Assembly (NCBI RefSeq): GCF_009664365.1
Contig: NZ_CP044310.1
Span: 3,421,001 to 3,485,000, forward strand
Origin: Paenibacillus xylanilyticus
GTDB taxonomy: Bacteria; Bacillota; Bacilli; Paenibacillales; Paenibacillaceae
Length of the DNA stretch: 64,000 nucleotides
Direction of reading: 5' to 3'
Shown: one piece after another, positions 18,184 to 28,267 of the stretch
Layout of the letters: every line of letters starts with the position of its first letter
Numbering within the stretch: position 1 is the stretch's first letter
Made by a program: the position numbers and the translations under genes
Notes under the pieces: model-generated
What the model saw: only the letters and a program-made list of their open reading frames with translations
Database searches by the model: none
What the model was told of the DNA's origin: nothing

Positions 18184-19416
18184 TTAATATACGACCGGAA
18201 AAGCTTTGAGTCCCCGGATGATCATCCCTGGCCTCCACTCCAGCAGTTCCGCATCCGTATTTAACCGAATCTCCGGCAGCCGTTGAAGTAAAGCGTTGAT
18301 CGCAATCTCGCCTTCAAGTCTCGCAAGTGGAGCGCCAAGACAATAATGAATTCCTTTACCAAAAGCAATGTGGTCATTGACTTTACGAGTAATGTCAAAC
18401 GTATCAGGGTTCTCATATCGACTGGAATCCCGATTCGCTGAGGATAAAGCGACCAGCATCATGTCTCCTTGGCGAATTTGTATTCCTTGAAAATCAACAT
18501 TTTCCGCAGCCCATCGAACATTGCTAATTTCTGCCGGCCCATTAAACCGCAGCACTTCCTCAACCGCCGCTTGAATCAGATCCGGTTGCTCCATAAGTAG
18601 CTGCATTTGCTGCGGATGTTCCAGCAACGCCAGCATGCCGTTACCGATTAGATTCACTGTTGTTTCATGCCCCGCTATGATGAGTACGAACACAAGTGCA
18701 TATAATTCCTGCTCTGTTAGTTTGTCACCTTCTTCCTCTATGCTGATGAGATCGCTAATGAGGTCCTTTTGAATATGGCTACGACGCTCCGTGATCAGTT
18801 CTTGTAAGTAATCGACAAAAGCCTTCATCACTTCATCGCTCTCCTGATTCATCTGTGGATTGCTGACACTCTCCATAATGGTGTTGGACCAGGCTCTGAA
18901 TTTGTCTTGATCCTTCAGCGGAACGCCTAACATTTCACAAATAACGATAATGGGCAGCGGGAAGGCATAGTCCTCGATCAAATCAAATTCCCGAGTGTTT
19001 CCGGCCTGAATCTTGTCCAGCAATTCATCGCTTATTTCCACAATTCGTCCCCGCAGCCTCTCAATCATCCGGGGAGTGAATGCCTTCTGAATCAAGCGCC
19101 GCAGTCGACGATGATCTTCCGGACCAACACTGATCAGATTCCTTGAAATAATCGCCTGATGCGAAGGAAGGGACTCCTCCGTTTCGTTGTTCCTGTTATC
19201 GAGAACCCCGGTTACAAACCGACCATCCTGCAAAATGTTGACGGCATCCTCATAGCGAGTAACCATCCACGCAGCATGCCCACTGGGTAGTAATAGTCGA
19301 TGGACAGGCTCTTCGGCACGCAGCTTCTCGTAGACTGGGAAAGGCTGCTGAATGAAAGAATGATCCAAAAAATCAACTTTGGACTTGGAACGACCTTGAT
19401 TTTCATTGGTAAACAT
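18184..19416 (-). CDS. Cytochrome P450, bacterial class I type
   Basis: 410 residues, soluble, no membrane anchor. The order of signatures is normal: I-helix oxygen groove AGHETT, the ExxR of the K helix (EEVLR), and the haem loop FGKGIHYCLGAPLARLE with its Cys ligand. ATG 19416 is chosen because the AGGAG that would drive it lies inside the codons of the longer frame starting at 19431. Upstream partner of an SDR. No ferredoxin or reductase gene is nearby, so electrons must come from elsewhere. The overall pattern resembles CYP107-like enzymes; substrate unknown. Confidence 0.93.
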   Translation of the reverse strand: MFTNENQGRSKSKVDFLDHSFIQQPFPVYEKLRAEEPVHRLLLPSGHAAWMVTRYEDAVNILQDGRFVTGVLDNRNNETEESLPSHQAIISRNLISVGPEDHRRLRRLIQKAFTPRMIERLRGRIVEISDELLDKIQAGNTREFDLIEDYAFPLPIIVICEMLGVPLKDQDKFRAWSNTIMESVSNPQMNQESDEVMKAFVDYLQELITERRSHIQKDLISDLISIEEEGDKLTEQELYALVFVLIIAGHETTVNLIGNGMLALLEHPQQMQLLMEQPDLIQAAVEEVLRFNGPAEISNVRWAAENVDFQGIQIRQGDMMLVALSSANRDSSRYENPDTFDITRKVNDHIAFGKGIHYCLGAPLARLEGEIAINALLQRLPEIRLNTDAELLEWRPGMIIRGLKAFPVVY

Positions 19417-19535
19417 CGCATCACTCCTCAAAATGATAGTTTTAATATCATTGCAATATAAAGACTATCATATTTAGTGATTCACTTTCAAATAAGTTCA
19501 TTTAATTTCAGTAATGGGCCATAACCCATATCTTC

Positions 19536-20963
19536 TTAAGGATTCAAGCGTTCTTCCAGTTCTTTTACAATTTGAGGATACTTCTCATCCAAATCGTACT
19601 TGCGCAAGCAGATATAGGTAAGAACGAATATCACCAAAGGAAGATATATCGTCAGAACCAGGATACTGGTAATCGCAGAATCTGGCTGTGTTACTGACGT
19701 TCCATCGTAGTTGCCCATTGCCAGAATCCAGCCGATCATCGCGGCAGCAAGCCCCATACCAATTTTAACGCCAAAGCTGTTCGCGCTATTGACCATCCCA
19801 ACTAACCGTTTACCGGTCTTCCATTCACCGTATTCCACGGTGTTGTTCACCAATACCCCGCCCACAGCCATCATTGGAATGGTTGCCAGTGTTGCGATAC
19901 CGCCAAGTACTATAGCTGCAATAAAGTTATATGGCATGAAGCAACGAATAAGTGATGAAACAATGCCAAGAATCATGCCTATCCGTGCAGTTTTGGTAAG
20001 TCCGAACTTCTTGATCATGGGTCCCACCATAACAAAACCCAAAAATACCGGTACCAATCCAACTGCTCCCATGATTCCGATCAGGTTCTCATTCCCAAGA
20101 ATATACTTGGTGTAATAGATTCCTGTTGAACCGTTAAGCGTATACAGCATGTTGATCAATAACTGAGCAAACAGCATGATGACCCAGTATTTGTTCTGGA
20201 ATAGGAGCTTAATGCTTTCCCAGAAGGGAATGTTATCGCTTTCAACAATACTTGCGCCAGCATTATTTTCTTTGGAAGCCAAGAAGGTCAGGATTAAGGA
20301 AATGAAAGATACAATACCCAGTACAACTGCAACGATAATCCATGCTTTTTGATCCCCACCAAGCATATTGGTTATTGGAATTAATGCGATTGCGATGATC
20401 ATCCCGATAATATATCCAAAGATGGTTCGGGTAAGGCCCATTTTCCCGCGTTCTTCTACACTTCTGGTACGAATCGCCATCAAGCTTCCGAAAGGGATCG
20501 CAATTCCCGTATACACAATGGCTGAAGCAAACGCTACTGTAGCTAAAGCATAGACGGTTTTTACCGTTGATGATGCTTCAGCGGGCACGGTGAACAGTAA
20601 TATGATAGATGCCAGGGTAGGTAGAGCCATCCATAGAATCCAAGGTCTAGCCTTTCCATATTTGGATTTTGTCGCATCAACGATTCTACCCATCAGCAAG
20701 TCTGCTATGGCATTGATAAATTTGGTGATGAGCATGATCGTACCCACTGTGGCAGCTGCAATCCCTACCTAATCTGTATAAAAATAAGTCAACATCCCGA
20801 TCAGTCCGTTGATGGAGTTTAAAGCTACTTGGGCTGCTCCATCGCCTAAGTAATGGTACGGGCGCATTGTTTTCTGAATTCCTTGGGCATCAAGGCCTAA
20901 TGCCCTGAACTTTTTACTTCCCTTTCCAACTGGTGGATTAAAAATTTCCCGCTCTGCTTTCAT
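19536..20963 (-). pseudogene. GPH family sugar:cation symporter interrupted by an in-frame TAG
   Basis: Two frames in the same phase make one protein: residues 1-64 from ATG 20963, then TAG at 20771-20769, then about 410 residues to 19536. Together they give about 475 residues, the normal size of a MelB-type glycoside-pentoside-hexuronide symporter. The break falls at the end of helix 1, where family members usually have a residue such as Gln (YFYTD, stop, VGIAAA). A single C-to-T change from CAG would explain it. The 403-residue downstream frame lacks helix 1 and could start only at a GTG. Otherwise the sequence is undamaged, so the loss is recent or the codon is suppressed. A perfect cre box precedes it. 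Confidence 0.85.
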
Positions 20964-20990
20964 TGCTGTTCCCCCTTATTCATTCGCTTC

Positions 20991-21006
20991 TTGGTACCGC
21001 TTTCAA
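20991..21006 (-). promoter_or_regulatory. cre box (CcpA site) before the GPH symporter
   Basis: On the minus strand the 16 bases match the consensus WTGNAANCGNWNNCAW at every defined position. It lies 28 bases upstream of the symporter ATG, a position typical of repression by CcpA. Confidence 0.75.
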
Positions 21007-21136
21007 ACATTATTTTAGTCCTCCGCAAAGCATAAATATGGTAACTTCATTATTTTTTTAGTAATTTTATGTTGGCGCTTTGCTTTTTTTATGCGCTATA
21101 ATTTCGTTCTGCCAAAACGAATTTCTGTAATCCAAA

Positions 21137-21165
21137 AAGGCGCTGCTCGTTTCCTGCAGCGCCTT
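21137..21165 (-). terminator. Likely terminator of the rhamnosidase gene
   Basis: Perfect ten-base GC-rich arms (21137-21146 and 21156-21165), loop of nine, a short T run on the minus strand. Placed 20 bases past the GH78 stop codon. Confidence 0.65.
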
Positions 21166-21184
21166 CCATATTCTCTTTACACAC

Positions 21185-23914
21185 CTAGGAGGCATTGAGC
21201 ATTTGTATGACTCTTCTAAATAACTGTTCGGTCTCCTCTGGCGTATTGGCGAGCAATTCGCTTACAGATAATTCATAAGCATATTGGATCATCGGGTGAT
21301 CCAGCATACCGGGAGCGTGCTCGTTTAACATTCGAACTGCTGTAGGCTCTTCCACAATCTCTTTGAGTGTCGAATCCATCGTAAACCGTTCTCTTTCAAG
21401 ACGGATTTGCGTCGCATATTCGAAGCTGTAAGATCCGGAACCAACCTCCACAGGCATGGGTTTCTCAGGAAGTACAATAATTGCTGTTGTATTTGCTGGT
21501 ATCGTTACATTTACAATAATTTTACCCGCCCTGCATGACCAAGAGCTTTTTATCTCTCCGTAGACTGAATCAAAAGAAGCATCTACCGAACTGATTCCTC
21601 GGATGAATTGAGGTTTTATGAGAATCTTCTTATAACCTGCTTCAATTGGATTAATTCCCGCGAGTTTTCTATACATCCATTCACCAATGGATCCATAGGC
21701 GTAATGATTCAAGGAGTTCATACCTGAGGTATCGAAATCACCATTAGGTAGAATGGAATTCCAGCGTTCCCATATCGTGGTTGCCCCTTTTTTTACGGCG
21801 TACAACCAGGATGGGAAATCCTCTTTTAAAAACAAGGTACCAGCAAGGTCATGCAGGTTATTGTCCGATAAGGCATGACACAGATATGGAGTACCAACAA
21901 ATCCTGTCGTGAGATGGTTTTTATGTTTCGCTATATTGTTTTCAAGCGTCTTGCGGATCCGATCCTTGAATCTATCCTCAGCAAGGTTAAAGTGCAGAGC
22001 TAACACGCAGGCCGTTTGAGTTTCGCTAACCAGTCTGCCAGTTGAAGAGATATATTCTGCATTGAAAGCTTGTTTGATCTGGCTGTGCAATTTTTCGTAA
22101 CGGACGGCATCTTCGGTTTTGTCCAGAAGCTTGGCTGTCTTTGCAACCAGTTCGGTCGAATACGCATAATAAGCGTTTGCTACCAGATAAACATCTGTAG
22201 CCCCTGTTCTTTCGTTACTAATCTCCTCTTTGTCTAACCCTAACCAGTCCCCATATTGATAACCAGTCTGCCATAATCCATTCGCTCCACAACGTGCAGT
22301 AATATAATCAATCCACCCCTTCATGCTGTCATATTGTTCTCGCAGCAATCGAAGGTCTCCGTAGGTTTGGTACATGACCCAAGGGACAATAACAGCGGCA
22401 TCGCTCCAGGCAGCAGCACCTTCCTGATTTCCAAGAATGTTAGGAATGACATGGGGAACCCCATATTCCTCCGTCTGCTCAGAGGCAAGGTCGCGCAGCC
22501 ATTTCTTGAAGAAGGAAGCAACATTCATATTAAACGCAGCGGTCCCGGCAAATACTTGTGCATCTCCTGTCCACCCTAGACGCTCGTCTCTTTGAGGGCA
22601 ATCCGTCGGTATATCCAAAAAGTTACCTCTTTGGCTCCACTGAATGTTGCTTTGCAATTGGTTCACCATCGCATTGGAGGTCACGAAACGGCCAGTTTCC
22701 TCCAAACTTGAATGCAGCACGCAAGCTGTGAATTGATCAAGCTGGATCTCATCCATCCCTTCAATGGCGATATAGCGAAATCCGTGGAAGGTGAAATGAG
22801 GGCGGAATATTTGATCTTTACCATTACAGATTAATCGATCAATGGATACTGCCTGCCTTAACGTATCCGGATAGAAATTCCCCTCCTTATCAAGAACCTC
22901 AGCATGCCGTATGGTTATCGTTTGACCTTTCCTCCCTTTTGTTCGAAGCTCTACGAACCCCGTAAGGATTTGCCCGAAATCAATGACACGTTCTCCTTTA
23001 GGGGTTGTAATCAACTGAAGGGCAGGAAGTCTTTTTGTGATTTTGACTGGTTCACTTTCCTGAGAGACAAGTCGATTATTATCAAAAGAAGCCGTTTCCA
23101 CATCGAAGGACTGGCTTTCATGAAAACAAGAATCATAAGTCTCGCCCATGTAAATCTCACTTGAACGGATGGATCCGGTAGTGACCTGCCAGGTTTTATC
23201 GGTTGCAATGATCTCTTTTGTTCCATCCGTATAGACAATGTGGATTTCCGCGAGTGCAGCAACTCGATCCCCGTAATGGTTCGGAGTACAAGTGAAACCG
23301 AATATGCCTTTATACCAGCCATTCCCCACCGTAATCTCTATTTTATTCTGACTCTCCAGCATTCCGTCCAAACGGTAAGTCTGATACTGCAATCGCTCGT
23401 TGTAATTCGTCCAGCCAGGTGAAAAGTAATTTTCTCCTACTCTTGTCCCATTGATCGCAATTTCATAAACACCGAGTGAAGTCGTATAGATTCGGGCTTG
23501 CTGAATCTCCTTTTCGACAGAGAATTCTTTGTAGAAAACGGGTGGAGCACTTTCTTCGCTCGGGAATGGATGTGTGATCCACTCTGCCTGAAAGTTGCTG
23601 CCTTTCAGCAACCCGGTCTCGAAATGTCCTTTAATGACTGCGTGATTACCTTGGTTATCCCAAGCTTCGACTTGAACTTGATATAATGTCGTGGCCTGCA
23701 AACGAGGACCAGCGTATTCCACTAAAACGGAGACGTCTTCATCCTTCTTTCCAGAATCCCAGATTTTCTGCAAATCTTGTGTGACTATGATTCGGTAAGC
23801 GGATTGCATAACGTCCTGTTCAGTAGAACCTAATTTCCATGAGAATCTCGGGTTTATTGTGTCCAGTCCAAGCGGATTTTGCATGTACTCAATCCGGAAA
23901 TCTTTTAATTCCAT
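21185..23914 (-). CDS. Alpha-L-rhamnosidase, GH78
   Basis: 909 residues, no signal peptide, so probably intracellular. N-terminal beta-sandwich domains (about 1-330) precede the (alpha/alpha)6 catalytic domain. That domain carries the GH78 signature DCPQRDERLGWTGDAQ with its conserved acidic residues, and a C-terminal beta-sandwich follows. Residues about 846-909 form an added helical tail like that of the GH3 protein and the SDR at 17.1 kb. ATG 23914 with GGGTGG upstream is preferred over 23935. It hydrolyses terminal rhamnose from plant glycosides. Divergent from an AraC regulator, with a cre-like box upstream. Confidence 0.94.
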   Translation of the reverse strand: MELKDFRIEYMQNPLGLDTINPRFSWKLGSTEQDVMQSAYRIIVTQDLQKIWDSGKKDEDVSVLVEYAGPRLQATTLYQVQVEAWDNQGNHAVIKGHFETGLLKGSNFQAEWITHPFPSEESAPPVFYKEFSVEKEIQQARIYTTSLGVYEIAINGTRVGENYFSPGWTNYNERLQYQTYRLDGMLESQNKIEITVGNGWYKGIFGFTCTPNHYGDRVAALAEIHIVYTDGTKEIIATDKTWQVTTGSIRSSEIYMGETYDSCFHESQSFDVETASFDNNRLVSQESEPVKITKRLPALQLITTPKGERVIDFGQILTGFVELRTKGRKGQTITIRHAEVLDKEGNFYPDTLRQAVSIDRLICNGKDQIFRPHFTFHGFRYIAIEGMDEIQLDQFTACVLHSSLEETGRFVTSNAMVNQLQSNIQWSQRGNFLDIPTDCPQRDERLGWTGDAQVFAGTAAFNMNVASFFKKWLRDLASEQTEEYGVPHVIPNILGNQEGAAAWSDAAVIVPWVMYQTYGDLRLLREQYDSMKGWIDYITARCGANGLWQTGYQYGDWLGLDKEEISNERTGATDVYLVANAYYAYSTELVAKTAKLLDKTEDAVRYEKLHSQIKQAFNAEYISSTGRLVSETQTACVLALHFNLAEDRFKDRIRKTLENNIAKHKNHLTTGFVGTPYLCHALSDNNLHDLAGTLFLKEDFPSWLYAVKKGATTIWERWNSILPNGDFDTSGMNSLNHYAYGSIGEWMYRKLAGINPIEAGYKKILIKPQFIRGISSVDASFDSVYGEIKSSWSCRAGKIIVNVTIPANTTAIIVLPEKPMPVEVGSGSYSFEYATQIRLERERFTMDSTLKEIVEEPTAVRMLNEHAPGMLDHPMIQYAYELSVSELLANTPEETEQLFRRVIQMLNAS

Positions 23915-23950
23915 GAGATAACCACCCTTCAACATAGATCGTGTACCAAT

Positions 23951-23966
23951 ATGATAACGCTTACTA
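23951..23966 (-). promoter_or_regulatory. cre-like box before the rhamnosidase gene
   Basis: Minus-strand 16-mer agrees with WTGNAANCGNWNNCAW except for the second base (A for T). It lies 37 bases upstream of the GH78 start, inside the divergent promoter region shared with the AraC gene. Confidence 0.6.
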
Positions 23967-24066
23967 AAATATCATAATGAATTTTCCGCATACAATATGG
24001 TAATATCATTGTAATTTTGTAATTTTGATGTGATAAGATGATTAAAAAAAAGGAGCCCAACACAAA

Positions 24067-25290
24067 ATGGATCTAAAACGTCAATATAAACTCATTGCTG
24101 AACTTTTTGATATGTCCATCTTCTTTGTACGTTCCTCCGGAGAGGTTCAATTCGAACTGTTGGGTAATCGAATCCTTAATCCGCTGTATAAAAATGATAA
24201 ACAATTCTTTTTTTCAGTGTTGGGGTTTGATCCATCCGTGTGTAAAGAAGATCCTTCCGTTGTACGAACGATGTTTTTTGAGAACTACATTCTTATTCCT
24301 ATTGGTAACGATCAGAACGATAAAGGAACCATCATTTTAGGACCTTCCCTTCCATTTAGCTTGATTGAACATAAAATTAATGGGCTTATCAATGACACAA
24401 ACCTCTTTGCCAACCGGGAACAAGTATTTCATTATTATCAGTCTGTTCCTGTAATAACCCATGAGAGGCTAATCAACATCACGATCTTGGTTAATCAATT
24501 GTTTAATCATGAATTGATCGAAGCTGAGGAAGTAGTACAGAACTCTTTGCGCGGTATGTATATCAAAGATAAAGAAATACAAGGCTCTATACATTCTTCA
24601 AAAGGCTATGATGAGATGCTCCATCACAACCCACTCAATGAAAAGAAATTCTTAACCATCGTCAAGGAAGGTCAATTGGATATGCTTAAACACTTTACAC
24701 AACTTGGTCATGAAAATACAGGAGTCCTGTCCAAATCAAGTCATATCCGTTCTAAAAAGAATCTTGGCATTATCGGTATCGCTCTTGCAGCCAGAGCAGC
24801 AATTGACGGGGGGCTCTATTCGGAGATTGCTTTTTCGGTAAGTGATGTTTACATACAACGCCTCGAGGATCTACGAACCGATAAGGAAATCGATCAGTGC
24901 TGCTTGGAAGCATTTTTTTCGTTAACCGAAAAAGTCTCTCAGGTTAAAGAATCGCAGCATTCTAAAATCGTAACACTGTGCAAAAATTATATATATAACC
25001 ACCGTTATTCCAAAATTACACACGAGGAAATTGCTGAACATGCTGGTATCAGCCCAAACTATCTGTCTGTACTATTTAAAAAAGAAGTGGGAGTTCCCGT
25101 GAATGAATATATTCAACAGATCAAAATTGAGGAAGCTAAACATATGATTCAATTTACGAGCACACCACTTTCTGAAATCGGGTCCCTTTTGAATTTTACG
25201 GATCAGAGTTATTTCACCAAAATCTTCAAAAAACATTCCGGCAGAACCCCTAAGCAGTATCAACAAACGCATCATTTGATAGAGGACTAA
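24067..25290 (+). CDS. AraC family transcriptional regulator
   Basis: 407 residues. The C-terminal 100 residues hold two helix-turn-helix motifs of the AraC/HTH_18 type (HEEIAEHAGISPNYLSVLFK and LSEIGSLLNFTDQSYFTKIF followed by GRTPKQY). The long N-terminal part is a sensor domain without clear motifs and without membrane helices, so a cytoplasmic ligand is expected. ATG has AAAGGAG about 11 bases upstream. It is transcribed away from GH78 and towards GH3; regulation of the rhamnoside genes is the natural inference. Confidence 0.9.
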   Translation: MDLKRQYKLIAELFDMSIFFVRSSGEVQFELLGNRILNPLYKNDKQFFFSVLGFDPSVCKEDPSVVRTMFFENYILIPIGNDQNDKGTIILGPSLPFSLIEHKINGLINDTNLFANREQVFHYYQSVPVITHERLINITILVNQLFNHELIEAEEVVQNSLRGMYIKDKEIQGSIHSSKGYDEMLHHNPLNEKKFLTIVKEGQLDMLKHFTQLGHENTGVLSKSSHIRSKKNLGIIGIALAARAAIDGGLYSEIAFSVSDVYIQRLEDLRTDKEIDQCCLEAFFSLTEKVSQVKESQHSKIVTLCKNYIYNHRYSKITHEEIAEHAGISPNYLSVLFKKEVGVPVNEYIQQIKIEEAKHMIQFTSTPLSEIGSLLNFTDQSYFTKIFKKHSGRTPKQYQQTHHLIED

Positions 25291-25309
25291 GCCCGGGCTG
25301 CGCCGGGCT
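25290..25309. terminator. Weak GC-rich hairpin between AraC and GH3 genes
   Basis: Seven-base arms (25290-25296 and 25303-25309) begin at the AraC stop codon. No T run follows on either strand, so its function is uncertain. Confidence 0.4.
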
Positions 25310-25329
25310 CATTCTAAAGATGCCTACAT

Positions 25330-27576
25330 TCAACGGTTAATAGCGGATAAGATGCTCTGTAGTGTTTCTTCTGTGAACTGACCGTTGCTCATAAGTGCTG
25401 CATTGTGCAATGTGGTACCCATAATTAGTTCCTGCATTCCCTCACCCAGTCCTGCTTCATTCCCGTCATATTGCCCCATCGCACCCATAATTTCAGCACC
25501 AACGGGATGCTGCAGTAATTCACCAAATGTGGAATGCCTGGTAATGGGTTTGGTAACAATAACGCTCGATTCTACCTCGATTGTTTCAATGAGTTCGATC
25601 TCTCTTGAAGATTTCCCGACCATAATGTCGAATTTACCTGTCTCCACATGCCAGTCTTTCAGCTTAACATCGTAGTAAGCAAACGCTCTTTTGTCCAGAT
25701 CAAATTGCACGATGGTCTCTTCACCAGGCTGAAGTGAAACTTTGGTGTACCCCTTTAATTCCTGAAGTGGACGTGGGACCGTTGATTCCACATCACGTAC
25801 ATATAGCTGAACAGCCTCTTTGCCCGCTCTTTCACCCGTGTTTTTAACTTTTGCTGTGACCGTTACACTGCCGGTATCTTTGATCTGTTTATGACAGACC
25901 TGTAGATCACGATATTCAAATTGGGTGTAGCTCAAACCGAAGCCAAATGGAAACAAAGGCTCCACATCTCTTGTATCGTAATGTCGGTAGCCCGTAAAAA
26001 TACCTTCCCGATATTCGGCAGTCTCGCCGTCTCCGGGGAAATTCAAGTACGACGGATTGTGGATCAGTTTTTTAGGAAATGTCTCAGCCAGTTTTCCGCT
26101 TGGATTTACACTTCCAAAGAGAATATCAACGATCGCACCACCCAAAGCCTGTCCTCCAAGGTATGCCTCCAATACAGCCTTAACTTTATCCAGCCAAGGC
26201 ATTTCAATGGGGCCTCCGTTGCTCAATACAACAACAATATTCTCTTGAACCTCCGCGACGGCTTCAATTAAAGTTCGGTGACTTTCCGGCAATTGAAGGT
26301 GTCTCCGGTCGAAACCTTCGGACTCATAGCGTTCAGGCAGCCCGGCAAATATCACGGCAACCTGTGCATTCTTTGCGACAGCTACTGCTTCTTGAATCAG
26401 TTCTTCGTTTACAACATCTTCGTCTACTGAATAACCAGCCGCATAGGAGATGCATGCACTATCAGTGGCTGTTTTAAGGATTTCTTCATAGATGTTATCC
26501 AGCTTCGTCGGCATAATGTGTGAACTACCGCCTCCCTGGTAGCGCGGTTGCTGCGCGAATGCTCCGATAACTGCTATGGAATCTTCGGTGTTAAGAGGCA
26601 GAATACTCTCCTCATTCTTAAGCAGAACCATGCATTCACTTGCAATCTTTCTGGCCAACTGGTGCTGTGTCTCTACATCAACCGATACTGAATTCCGCTT
26701 GTTATCAACAGCTTTGAATACAAGTGACAACAATCTCTCAACAGACTGATCCAGCACCTCTTCGCTCAACGTTCCCGATTGTACAGCTTCAATCATTTTC
26801 TTGCATCCTACTCCGTTACTGGAAGGCATCTCAAGGTCCAGACCGGCCGCTAGTCCCTGATCCCGTTCATTGACAGCCCCCCAATCCGACACCACTACGC
26901 CTGCAAATCCCCATTCTTCCCGAAGAATTTCAGTCAGTAACCGGCTGTTTTCGGAACAAAAGTCCCCATTTACCCTGTTATAAGCGGCCATGACAGTCCA
27001 GGGCTCTCCCTTTTTCACTGCATACTCGAAGCTAGCCAGATAAATTTCTCGCAATGTCCGTTCATCGACCACCGCATCGACAGACATTCGCTTATATTCC
27101 TGGTTGTTTACCGCAAAATGTTTGATGGAAGTACCCACACCTTGGCTTTGTACGCCTTGAATATAGCTAGCTGCCAAAGTTCCCGATAAATAAGGATCTT
27201 CAGAAAAATATTCAAAATTTCGGCCACACAGCGGGGAACGCTTGATATTCACACCAGGCCCCAAAACAATGGAAATATCCGCCGCCGCTGCTTCTTGTCC
27301 GATTGCTTTCCCCATCGTATGGGCCAGTTCACGATTCCACGATGAAGCAACTCCACTTCCAGATGGGAAGCAGGTAGCCGGTACACTTTTATTTAAGCCT
27401 AAGTGGTCCGCGCTCCCCTCTTGTTTTCGAAGTCCGTGAGGGCCATCTGTCATCATAATAGAGGGAATCGCAAGGCGGTCGATGGATATGGTGTTCCAGA
27501 AATCTTTACCTGAGCAGAGTTCTGCTTTTTCTTCCAATGTCATTTGACTGATCATTTCTTTTAAATTAGGATTCAT
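25330..27576 (-). CDS. Beta-glucosidase, GH3
   Basis: 748 residues from ATG 27576 (CGGAGGAG upstream), no signal peptide. It has the GH3 N-terminal barrel with [23 protein letters not shown] and KHFAVNNQE, and the nucleophile Asp in [10 protein letters not shown]. The alpha/beta-sandwich domain and a C-terminal Fn3-like domain ([15 protein letters not shown]) follow. Residues about 679-748 are an extra tail matching, by eye, the helical domain in GH78 and in the SDR at 17.1 kb. The enzyme probably finishes degradation of rhamnosylated glucosides after GH78. A cre-like box precedes it. Confidence 0.94.
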   Translation of the reverse strand: MNPNLKEMISQMTLEEKAELCSGKDFWNTISIDRLAIPSIMMTDGPHGLRKQEGSADHLGLNKSVPATCFPSGSGVASSWNRELAHTMGKAIGQEAAAADISIVLGPGVNIKRSPLCGRNFEYFSEDPYLSGTLAASYIQGVQSQGVGTSIKHFAVNNQEYKRMSVDAVVDERTLREIYLASFEYAVKKGEPWTVMAAYNRVNGDFCSENSRLLTEILREEWGFAGVVVSDWGAVNERDQGLAAGLDLEMPSSNGVGCKKMIEAVQSGTLSEEVLDQSVERLLSLVFKAVDNKRNSVSVDVETQHQLARKIASECMVLLKNEESILPLNTEDSIAVIGAFAQQPRYQGGGSSHIMPTKLDNIYEEILKTATDSACISYAAGYSVDEDVVNEELIQEAVAVAKNAQVAVIFAGLPERYESEGFDRRHLQLPESHRTLIEAVAEVQENIVVVLSNGGPIEMPWLDKVKAVLEAYLGGQALGGAIVDILFGSVNPSGKLAETFPKKLIHNPSYLNFPGDGETAEYREGIFTGYRHYDTRDVEPLFPFGFGLSYTQFEYRDLQVCHKQIKDTGSVTVTAKVKNTGERAGKEAVQLYVRDVESTVPRPLQELKGYTKVSLQPGEETIVQFDLDKRAFAYYDVKLKDWHVETGKFDIMVGKSSREIELIETIEVESSVIVTKPITRHSTFGELLQHPVGAEIMGAMGQYDGNEAGLGEGMQELIMGTTLHNAALMSNGQFTEETLQSILSAINR

Positions 27577-27605
27577 TCGCTCTCCTCCGTTGGTAAACAT
27601 AAATA

Positions 27606-27621
27606 ATGAAATCGGTTACTT
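27606..27621 (-). promoter_or_regulatory. cre-like box before the GH3 gene
   Basis: Minus-strand 16-mer fits WTGNAANCGNWNNCAW except for the second base, the same deviation as at the GH78 gene. It lies 30 bases upstream of the GH3 ATG. The remaining 27622-27800 shows no gene. Confidence 0.6.
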
Positions 27622-27799
27622 CATAAGAGTAGATGAAATGCTCCTAAATATATGGTAAAATGGTTTCCTTTTTGGAAAAATGATATGGTTTTTATAATGT
27701 GTGAACTCCATAAGTGCTAACCTTATTTCTGCTCATAAAACAATTCATGATTACTCCAATGGATTGTCGTAATAGAGAGAGATTCCATATTCATTTTGA

Positions 27800-27851
27800 C
27801 AAAAAACCGCACCTCCGTTCTGTTAGAAGGTGTCTAACAACGGGGTGCAGT
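27800..27851 (-). terminator. Probable terminator of the csaA operon
   Basis: Long stem (about 27807-27827 with 27831-27850) with two bulges, followed on the minus strand by a T-rich tract, about 60 bases past the csaA stop. Confidence 0.65.
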
Positions 27852-27909
27852 TCACACATTGGTCAGCTGCTTTCTTATTTGTATTCAGTTCACGTTCTCG
27901 TCGTCTAAC

Positions 27910-28242
27910 TTATGCAATAGGAGTACCGTTAGGGATTTCAGTATCAGGCTTCAATAGTATTACATCTCCTTTTTCCGGAACTCCACCCAAAACTAATACC
28001 TCCGATTTGAATCCAGCAATGCGCCGAGGAGGAAAATTGACGATTCCAACAATTTGTCTTCCTATGATGTCCTCAGCGTTGTAACGCTTCGTTATTTGTG
28101 CACTTGAGGATTTCATCCCGATCTCCGGTCCAAAATCAATCTTAAGCTTAATCGCTGGGAATTTTGCTTCTTCAAAATACTCCGCTTCCTTAATCGTTCC
28201 GACACGAATATCTAGTGCTGCAAAATCATCGATCGTTGCCAA
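27910..28242 (-). CDS. csaA: CsaA, tRNA-binding-domain chaperone
   Basis: 110 residues, exactly the size of CsaA. It is a single OB-fold tRNA-binding domain (FAALDIRVGTIKEAEYFEEA, AQITKRYNAEDIIGRQIVGI, NFPPRRIAGFKSEVLVLG). CsaA of Bacillus is described as an export-related chaperone that binds SecA and preproteins. It starts with TTG, preceded by GGGAGG. It lies 25 bases after the ABM gene in the same direction. Confidence 0.93.
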   Translation of the reverse strand: MATIDDFAALDIRVGTIKEAEYFEEAKFPAIKLKIDFGPEIGMKSSSAQITKRYNAEDIIGRQIVGIVNFPPRRIAGFKSEVLVLGGVPEKGDVILLKPDTEIPNGTPIA

Positions 28243-28267
28243 TGTTTGACCTCCCTAGTGTTGTAGT

